A stretch of DNA of 64,000 nucleotides from Calamus simplicifolius (lineage: Eukaryota; Streptophyta; Magnoliopsida; Arecales; Arecaceae), in the NCBI GenBank assembly GCA_900491605.1, contig UESW01004009.1, forward strand, positions 610,474 through 674,473. Reading direction: 5' to 3'. The position numbers were made by a program, and so were the translations under genes. This document shows positions 56,779 through 64,000 of this stretch, one piece after another. Positions within the stretch are counted from its first letter, which is position 1; each line of letters begins with the position of its first letter. Below the pieces are notes generated by a model that did no database searches, was not told where the DNA came from, and saw only the letters and a list, made by a program, of their open reading frames with translations.

Positions 56779-57155
56779 TTGGATTCTGTAATTCCTTTCT
56801 TTAAAAAGGACTTAGAGGAGGTGGTAAACAAAAATGATGACAGCATCGTCGTATCCATGACAATCGCTAAACATCATGTAAAGAGAATTCTAGTTGATAG
56901 TGGGAGCTCTGTGGATGTTTTGAACTATGATACTTTTGTTTGCATGAACCTGTCGCCCGATCTACTCCGGCCCGTCGTCACGCCCCTGATGGGGTTTACT
57001 GGGGATTCTGTGAAAGTCGAGGGGGAGGTCACTCTACCAGTGATGGCTGGCACAACCCCGTGTCAAAGTACGGTTTTCATGAAGTTCTTGGTGGTTCGAG
57101 TTTCCCTTGCCTACAACGCGATCCTCGGGAGGCCTAGGCTCAATCTTTTGGATAC
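56779..57155 (+). pseudogene. gypsy aspartic protease, truncated by insertion
   Basis: Contains RILVDSGSSVDVL with an intact DSGSS catalytic loop, then LMGFTGDSVKVEGEVTLPV and FMKFLVVRVSLAYNAILGRPRLN. The host frame ends where the Sirevirus LTR begins (57156); the following codons are LTR sequence. The RT and the rest of pol are beyond the insertion and not seen. Confidence 0.85.
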
Positions 57156-57523
57156 TGTCATATTGTTGAAAGATTATAGAAAATTATATGATCCAATCCT
57201 TTTGATTTTGATGATTACTAAAAGTCATTGAGTTTATTAAAGGATGTAATGAGTTTATGAAAATGAAGCAACAAATTTATTTTGAACAATCAATGAGAAT
57301 GCTCAAGTTTAATTTTAATCAATTTTGAAAGTGACTTTAAGCTCAATATTCAAACATTTGAAAAGAAATGTTATAATTCATGCTTTATTCAAAAAGTTTA
57401 TGGATTAGTTCATGAATCACTTCTAAAGGTTAATTCTATTGATTTCATGTCAAAACAATGAATGGAAATGTATCTGGAACGATTTTAATGTCAATCAGAA
57501 AAGTTTCTGATTTTTGATACGTT

Positions 57524-57835
57524 CGGAGCCGACTCCTGAGTTTCAGAGTCGACTCCGCTCAGTGTACAGAAATGTGCATCTGTGTCGAGTCGACCCATGA
57601 AATTGTCGAGTCGACCCTGATTCTGTCGAGCCGACTCCTGGACTGTGCGAGTCGACTCCGCTCAGACACCAGAAGAGTGTTTTTCTGAGCACTCTCGAGT
57701 CGACCCCAAGACTTTCACGAGTCGACTCCCGACTATCAGGAGTCGACACTTCACCTTTATCGAGTCGACCCCTAACATTTCTATTTTTGGTAAAATGAGC
57801 TCGAGCCGACTCGGGAAAAGCATGAGTCGACTCCA
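57524..57835. repeat. cluster of 12 GAGTCGACTC-type palindromes in the LTR
   Basis: Twelve copies of GAG(T/C)CGAC(T/C)CC or close variants (for example at 57525, 57546, 57585, 57608). The core GAGTCGACTC is a perfect 10-base palindrome and contains the rarer CpG dinucleotide in an AT-rich LTR. It ends about 105 bases before the TATA box. Confidence 0.95.
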
Positions 57836-57940
57836 GCAAATCTGGGCGCGATTTTAACGATGACACATCAGCCCCAACGGTAAGATTTTTGAATAACGGC
57901 TATTTTTCCTTGTCTCTAACGGATATATTTTTGCAGATTC

Positions 57941-57949
57941 TATAAATAG
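57941..57949 (+). promoter_or_regulatory. LTR TATA box (TATAAATAG)
   Basis: Single good TATA in the LTR, with the expected leader following (AGAGGAGTTC..). It marks the U3/R region. Confidence 0.6.
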
Positions 57950-58854
57950 AGGAGTTCTTTTCAAATCAAAACAACCCAGAGAAAATCAAAAAGAAAGAAA
58001 AGAATATCATTTGAAAAGAGGGAAAAACAGAGCATATTGGAAAAATCTTTTAGCTCAAAGAAGAGTGATTCAAAAGGAGTGAAATCCAAGGAAAGATTCG
58101 TCTACTCCTTCTCATCAATCCACAAGAGCCAGAAGAAAATCCAAGTGCTTTCAAAGATCAAATCGGCGGATTTTCAAAAGAGGAAAAAGCTTCATCTCAA
58201 CTCCAAAGTCTTCAACGTCAAGAATCTAGCTGAGGCGAGATTCAACACTTAAGAGGAGTTAAAGAAGAAGGGAGAAAGCCCAAGCATCTACCATCTGCAA
58301 AACAATCAGGCTTTTCTAACCTTTATTTTTGTACTTCATTTGTATATTTGCTCAAGGGGAGCACTTTATTGTTCAAACACTATCATTATTATTTGTTTGC
58401 TGATTCAATCAGTGGATTGAATTAGTGGAGGTTGGTATACCTCGTTGCAAGCCGGAGTGCTTGTGTTGGGTTAGTTGTGAGCCCTAGAAAAACAACGTGT
58501 AGGGTTTTGTGCTGGTAAGCCCGAGTTAAAACCAGCTGGGTTCGTTGTGCACCCGGTAAAACAACAAGTTTGAGTTGTGAGCTTGTAAAACAACTCGGCT
58601 GTAATCTAGAGAGATTATAGTGTGGACCCAAGTGAATCTTGGGAGTGGACGTAGGTGTTGGTTGCACCGAACCACTATAAAATCTTGTGTTTGCCGTGCT
58701 AATTTTCTCTATCTCTATCTCTCTTTATTTGCTTGTGTATTGTTTAGTTAGCCTTCACTTGCACATCTTGCTAACTAATCAATTTTAAAAAGTCTTAAAT
58801 TTTTAAGAACCCAATTCACCCCCCCCCTCTTGGGTTGCCATCTGGGCCAACAAT

Positions 58855-58866
58855 TGGTATCAGAGC
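58855..58866 (+). promoter_or_regulatory. primer-binding site TGGTATCAGAGC (tRNA-Met initiator)
   Basis: Complementary to the 3' end of plant initiator tRNA-Met, the usual primer of copia elements. It is 2 bases after the LTR end. Confidence 0.95.
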
Positions 58867-58913
58867 AAGTGCTCATTTAGAATTTGATCTCACGATCAAG
58901 GGCTAAAGATCCA

Positions 58914-59970
58914 ATGGCAACACAAATTGGTCAAGTTTTGCTGAAGGTCATTCTACGAATAGACCTCCACTTTTTAATGGTCAAACTATTCTTATTGGAA
59001 AGCTAGAATGAGGATATTCATTCAAGCTTCTGATTATGAGCTTTGGGGTGTTATAATGGACCTAGTACACCCACACACCTTATTGATGGCACTATTGTTC
59101 CTAAGCCCGAAAGGGATTGGAATGATAATGATAGGAGAATGGCACAACTAAATGCTAAGGCCATTAATATTTTATATTGTTCCTTAGATTCAAATGAATT
59201 CAACCGAATCTCAACTTGTAATTCCGCAAAAGAAATTTGGGATAGGTTGGAAATTACCATGAAGGAACAAACCAAGTAAAAGAATCAAATAAATATTTTG
59301 GTTCATAAATATGAATTATTTAGCATGGAACAATCTGAAACCATCACATGCATGTTCACTAGATTTACTGATATTGTGAATGGTTTGAAAAGTCTTGGTA
59401 AAATTTATACTAACTCTGAACTTGTTCGCAAAATTCTTAGGTCACTTCCAAGGATCATGGGAAGCAAAAATGACAGCAATCCAAGAAGCCAAAGGACCTC
59501 AACACCTACCCTTAGAGGAGCTTCTAGGATCGCTTATGACCCATGAGCTGACAATGAAGCAGCATGTAGAGGAGGACACAAGAAAGAAGAAACCATTGCC
59601 CTCAAAGCTGCAAAAGGAAGAAGCAGCAGCGATGATGATGATGATGATGATGAGAGACTCTCCTTGCAAGGAAATTCAAAAGATTATGAGGAGAAAGAAA
59701 CCCTTCCACAAAAAGAATTTGAAAAATGGAAGGAGAAAAGGAAAAGGATAAGAAAAGGACAAGGAAAGAAAAAGAAAAAGACCCTTACTTGCTATGAGTG
59801 TAAAAAACCGGGCACTTTAGATATGAATGTCCTTTACTTAAGAAAGCCTACAAAAAAAAAAAAGGCTTACATGGCAACTTGGAGTGATAGCGAAGAATCT
59901 TCTTCCGAAGAAGAAGAACAAAAAGGAAGTTGCAATGTATGTTCATGGCGGACGACAACGATGAGGTAAG
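58914..59970 (+). pseudogene. Sirevirus gag, frameshifted
   Basis: Starts MATQIGQV at 58914. Pieces in different frames give the gag capsid (KARMRIFIQASDYELWGVI, AKEIWDRLEITMKEQTK, KYELFSMEQSETITCMFTRF, LEELLGSLMTHELTMKQ). A zinc-knuckle remnant (CYECKKPG..) follows, its His and last Cys lost, then an acidic SDSEESSSEEEEQ run. At least four 1-base shifts occur. Gag forms the particle; this copy is not translatable as one protein. Confidence 0.85.
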
Positions 59971-60589
59971 TTCCGAAACCCGATGATGAATTTACATTTG
60001 ATGAAATGTTTGAGGCTTTCAATGAACTTATGATTGATTTTAAATTTAAAAAAAATACAAGTTTTTGAAAAATGAAATTAACTTTAGCTAAAAGAAAAAT
60101 GAATTAGCTTTAGAAGTTAAGAACTTAAAAATGAAAATTAAAAGAAAGAGAATCTTAATCAAGAAAAGATTTTTAAAATCTGAAACTAAAAACTCAACTA
60201 ATTTAAAAGATCAAATAGAAACTTTAGCTTTAGATAAAGAACTAAAGAAAGAAAGAAAGATGTTAAAAATATAAAGACATTGTTGAGAAATTTACTTTAA
60301 GTTCAACTAAACTTAACATGATTAGATAGTCAAAAAGCAGTTTTTGACAAAGCCGGATTAGGATATAACACTTTAAGAAAACAAAAATCACTAAAAATAT
60401 TTTTGTGCCCAACCAGTAATTTTACATGCTTTAAATGTAATCAAAAAGGACATAAATCTTATGAATGTAAATTCTAAAAATAAAAACTTAAATATTAAAG
60501 GAAGAAAATATGGGTTCCGAAAGGAACAATTTTTTGCTACTAACCATGAAGGACCCAAGAAAGCTTGGGTACCTAAACATAAAGTTTGA

Positions 60590-61640
60590 TTATCATTGCA
60601 GGAATGTCTTGTGGCCAAGAGATCAAAGAGAAAGTGGTATCTTGATAGTGGCTGCTCAAGACATATGACGGGTGACAAAGAAGAATTCATCACCCTTGAA
60701 GAAAAGAAAGGAGGAGTTGTTACATTTGGACAATGGCAAAGGCAAATCTTGGGGTTGGTAACATTCGTATAACTCCATCCACATATATTGAAATGTACTT
60801 TATGTTGATGGTTTAAAGCATAACTTAATTAGTATAAGTCAATTATGTGACAAAGGTTTTAAAGTTTCATTTGAATCTTCTATATGCACTGTAGCTAATC
60901 CCATTGATAATAGCATTGTTTTTATTGGAATAGAAATGGCAATGTATACTTGTTGACTTAGACAAATTGTCTACTAATAATCATTGCTTAGTTGCTAATA
61001 ATGCTAATATGAATGAGATTGGTTGGTTGTGGCATCGAAGATTAGGTCATGCAAGCACACACCTTATTTCAAAACTAATTAAAATGGATTTAGTTAAAGG
61101 TTACCTAAATTAGATTTTGAAAATAACAAAATATGTGATGCATGTCAGTTTGGAAAACAAACAGAAGTTCTTTTAAATCTAAAAATATTGTTTCAACTTC
61201 TAGGCCATTAGAGCTACTTCACATGGACCTTTTTGGACCAACTAGAACCACAAGTCTAGGAGGAAAGAAATATGGTCTTGTGATTGTAGATGATTACTCT
61301 AGATTCACTTGGGTAATGTTTTTAGCTCACAAAGATGAGACTTTCTCGATATTCCTGAAATTCTTCAAGAAAGTCACAAATGAGAAAAACACTACCATAG
61401 TGTCTCTAAGAAGTGATCATGGAACTGAATTTGAAAATCACTTATTTGAAAGTTTTTGCAATGAAAATGGTATTAATCATAATTTTTCTGCACCTAGGAC
61501 CCACAACAAAATGGTGTAGTTGAAAGGAAAAATAGGACTCTAGAAGACATGGCCCGTACCATGCTATGTGAAAGTAACTCCAAATACTTTTGGGCGGAAG
61601 CTATTAACACAGCATGTTACATCCTAAATAGAGCCTTAAT
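60590..61640 (+). pseudogene. Sirevirus protease, GAG-pre-integrase and integrase core
   Basis: The protease motif is KWYLDSGCSRHMTGD (about 60630). A pre-integrase zinc region follows (WLWHRRLGHAS, then CDACQFGKQ). The open integrase core at 61142-61519 has LLHMDLFGPTRT (Asp), IVSLRSDHGTEFEN (Asp), and the Glu region after a shift (GVVERKNRTLEDMARTML). All catalytic residues are present, but the frame is broken near 61505 and elsewhere. Confidence 0.85.
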
Positions 61641-62149
61641 AAGACCTATTTAAAGAAAACACCTTATGAATTATGGCATGATAGAAAACCCAAATATAAA
61701 TATTTCATGCATTTGGTTGTAAATGTTTTGTTCACAATAATGGTAAAAATAATTTAGGCAAATTTGATGCTAAATCTGATGAAGGAATATTCTTAGGATA
61801 TTCAACAACTAGTAAAGCATATAGAGTATTTAACAAGAAAACTTAGTTGTTGAAGAATCCATTCATGTAGTTTTTGATGAATCTTTAGCAACTCGTTCTG
61901 AAAAGCTTGATGATGAGGAAGATACAAACATAATTGAAAAAGATCTTGAAAAATTAATATTGATGTATCTTCTGATCATGAGCAAGAAGCTAAAGATAAT
62001 GATTCACCTAAGGATGATGATGTAACACTATCATAATGATGTAGATCTTCCTAGGATTGGAGATATGCTTATAGTCACCCTAAGGAATTGATTATAGGTG
62101 ATCCATCTCAAGGAATAAGAACTAGATCATCATGAGAAATATTAGTAAT

Positions 62150-63148
62150 CATCTTGCATTTGTATCACAAATTGAACCTAAAACTATTGAAGAAGCTGAA
62201 AAAGATAATAATTGGATGTTAGCAATGCAAGAAGAATTAAATCAATTTACTAGAAATAATGTATGGACTTAGTTGAAAGACCTAAAAATCATTCTGTTAT
62301 AGGATCAAAATGGATATTTAGAAATAAACTAGATGAAAATGGCATAGTAATTAGAAACAAAGCTAGATTAGTTGCAAAAGGATATAATCAAGAAGAAGGT
62401 ATTGATTTTGATGAAACCTTTGCACCAGTAGCTAGATTAGAAGCCATTAGACTATTACTTGCATTTGCATGTCATATGAATTTTAACTTATTTCAAATGG
62501 ATGTAAAAAGTGCATTTTTAAATGGATTTATAAATGAAGAAGTATATGTAGAACAACCACCAGGTTTTGAAGATCATGAATTTTCAAATCACGTTTTTAA
62601 ATTGCACAAAGCTTTATATGGTTTGAAACAAGCACCTAGAGCTTGGTATGATAGATTAAGTAAATTCTTAATTGAAAATGATTTTATAAGAGGAAATGTT
62701 GATAAAACATTGTTTTTGAAAAGAAAAGGTAAAGATTTATTAGTAGTTCAAATATATGTTGATGATATTATTTTTGGTGCTACTAACAATCTCTATGTCA
62801 AGAATTTGCTAAGTTGATGCAGGGAGAATTTGAAATGAGCATGATGGGAGAACTCAACTTCTTCCTTGGACTCCAAATCAAACAAAGCAAAGAGGGAATC
62901 TTTATCAACCAAACAAAATACACAAGAGAAATTCTAAAGAAGTTTGGTATGGAATCAATGAAACCCCTCGGAACACCAATGAGTCCTTCATGCAAGCTGG
63001 ACAAAGATGAAGAAGGTAAGAAGGTTGATCAAAAGTATTATCGAGGTATAATCGGATCCCTACTTTACTTAACTGCAAGTAGACCAGACATAATGTTTGC
63101 TGTTGCTTATGTGCTAGATTTCAGTCTGAACCTAAAGAATCACATTTA
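62150..63148 (+). pseudogene. Sirevirus reverse transcriptase
   Basis: The open RT piece at 62263-62817 carries GSKWIFRNKLDENG, KARLVAKGYNQEEGIDF, FQMDVKSAFLNGFI, ALYGLKQAPRAWYDRL and YVDDIIFGATN. The catalytic Asp residues of QMDV and YVDD are intact. A stop precedes MQGEFEMSMMGELNFFLGLQIKQ in the next frame (62814-63149), which runs to LLYLTASRPDIMFAVAY. The N-terminus (EPKTIEEAEKDNNWMLAM..EEL) lies in an earlier frame. One or two shifts disrupt an otherwise complete domain. Confidence 0.9.
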
Positions 63149-63692
63149 ATTGCTGTTAAAAGAATACTAAGATATTAAGTGGAACAAAAAATGTAGGTTT
63201 ATGGTATTCTAGAGACTCAACATTAAATCTAATTGCATACAGATTCTGATTATGCTGGATGTAAGTTAGATAGAAAAAGCACAAGTGGTGCATGCCAATT
63301 CTTAGGAAGTAACTTAATCTCATGGTTTAGCAAAAAGCAAAATTCAGTTGCATTATCAACTACTGAAGCTGAATATGTAGCAGCTGGAAGTTGCTGTGCT
63401 CAAATCCTATGGATTAAGCGACAACTTGAAGACTATGGTATCACACTTGATAAACACCCATAAGATGTGATAACACAGTGCAATTAATCTAACAAAAATC
63501 CAATTCAACATTCAAGAACTAAACACATAGAAATTAGATATCATTTTATAAGAGAACATGTAGCAAATAATGAAATATGTCTTGATTATGTTAACACTGA
63601 AGAACAATTAGCTGACATATTTACAAACCTTTAAGTGAAGAAAGATTCTGTTATCTTAGAGGAGAGTTAGGGATTTGTGATCCATTAGAATG
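63149..63692 (+). pseudogene. Sirevirus RNase H and end of pol
   Basis: The RNase H open piece (63233-63463) has DSDYAGCKLDRKSTSG, CQFLGSNLISWFSKKQ, STTEAEYVAAGSC. Further down in other frames are HIEIRYHFIREHV and ADIFTN, and the last frame ends RGELGICDPLE with a stop near 63690, the usual pol C-terminus of this group. Confidence 0.85.
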
Positions 63693-63867
63693 AATTTGAA
63701 ACCCCTAAGGAAATTTTATCTAAGATTCTTTCAAATCCTTGATCTTTAAGGAAATCTTATCTAGAATTCATATCTAATTGATCACTCATATCCAATGATT
63801 ATTTATCAATTTTTATGATCATTTTCCGGACACATTTCAGAAATTTCATGTTTTGGTCTGAAATGGT

Positions 63868-63991
63868 CTCGGAGCCGACTCGGTGAGTATCGGAGTCGAC
63901 TCCAGGTTTCTACTGAAACTCTCGAGTCGACCCCTCTCTGGCGCGAGTCGACTCCACTTCGGGATTTTCTGTGACTGTCCGGAGTCGACCC
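63868..63991. repeat. second GAGTCGACTC palindrome cluster, 3' of pol
   Basis: Five copies before the window end: GGAGCCGACTCGG, GGAGTCGACTCCAGG, CTCGAGTCGACCCC, GCGAGTCGACTCCAC, CCGGAGTCGACCCC. Same motif as in the LTR, but the surrounding sequence is unrelated, so this is not yet the 3' LTR. Confidence 0.9.
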
Positions 63992-64000
63992 CTTTGCGCG

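Larger units (their letters stand above)
54211..57155 (+). mobile_element. Ty3/gypsy element (Tat-like), 5' part, interrupted by a Sirevirus
   Basis: The plus-strand order is LTR (approximately 54211-55034), primer site, gag, zinc knuckle, protease. The element is then broken at 57155 by another retroelement; its pol is not in the window. A TATA box (TATAAAAG, 54789-54796) lies in the LTR. The left end is an estimate because the second LTR is not available. The gag CRYHQNHGHDTDDC and the protease FMKFLVVRVSLAYNAILGRP match the Tat group. Confidence 0.8.
57156..58852 (+). repeat. 5' LTR of the Sirevirus-type element
   Basis: Begins TGTCATATTG and ends GCCAACA (TGT...ACA ends). The end is fixed by the primer site 2 bases later. 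A TATA box is at 57941-57949 (TATAAATAG). Confidence 0.85.
57156..64000 (+). mobile_element. Sirevirus-type Ty1/copia element, plus strand, incomplete at window end
   Basis: Starts with a 1.7-kb LTR (57156-58852), a tRNA-Met primer site (58855-58866), then gag, protease, integrase, RT and RNase H in copia order. GC-rich palindromic repeats occur both in the U3 and before the 3' LTR, as described for Sireviruses. Gag and pol have many single-base frameshifts. The 3' LTR is outside the window. The 5' flank GATAC (57151-57155) may be one half of its target duplication. Confidence 0.9.

Noticed and set aside
57524..57835. CRISPR-like array of short repeats
   Set aside because: Spacing is irregular, the motif is short and palindromic, and it lies in a plant LTR; this is an LTR repeat cluster.
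63868..64000. Start of the 3' LTR of the Sirevirus
   Set aside because: The sequence around the palindromes (63693-63870) does not match the beginning of the 5' LTR (57156 on), so the LTR has not started yet.

Overview
This is a stretch of flowering-plant nuclear DNA. Three single-copy genes with plant introns or organisation sit among nested, decayed retrotransposons. The GH17 gene is very GC-rich, and the PPR gene falls from GC-rich at its 5' end to AT-rich further on; this is typical of monocots. A palm or other non-grass monocot is my best guess, but nothing here proves the species. A 428-base run of N shows this is a draft assembly.

Layout. 1-4080: minus-strand Ty1/copia element, its 3' end outside the window. 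4163-10121: nearly full-length minus-strand L1-type LINE flanked by a 16-bp target duplication. 11928-13807: three-exon secreted GH17 beta-1,3-glucanase with an X8 domain and one apparent 1-base frameshift. 14618-31520: old Ty3/gypsy element of Tat-like organisation (minus strand, 5-bp duplication GTAAG), with an intron-containing antisense extra ORF. Its gag is split by a 7.7-kb Athila-like element (21670-29389). 32051-33050: 5'-truncated copy of the same kind of LINE. 33205-34677: intact PPR gene resembling Arabidopsis ABO8 (At4g11690). 34870-36130: degenerate tandem repeats. 37907-51244: seven-exon MYB3R (R1R2R3-MYB) gene, 596 codons, with upstream ORFs and a 3'-UTR intron. 54211-57155: 5' part of a Tat-like gypsy element, broken in its protease by a Sirevirus-type copia element (57156 to beyond the window end).

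The host genes are unrelated in function: cell-wall beta-1,3-glucan turnover, probable mitochondrial RNA processing, and cell-cycle transcription. The mobile elements give a relative order: the outer gypsy is older than the Athila-like element inside it, the 54-kb gypsy is older than the Sirevirus, and the LINE is younger than its target. Many element genes differ from their families by single-base frameshifts, which may be decay or homopolymer sequencing errors.

The points most worth following up are: the palindromic GAGTCGACTC clusters in the LTR and at the 3' end of the Sirevirus; the antisense intron-containing ORF in the Tat-like element; the uORF overlapping the MYB3R start codon; and the one-base lesion in the GH17 X8 domain. 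I found no convincing wholly new biological system.
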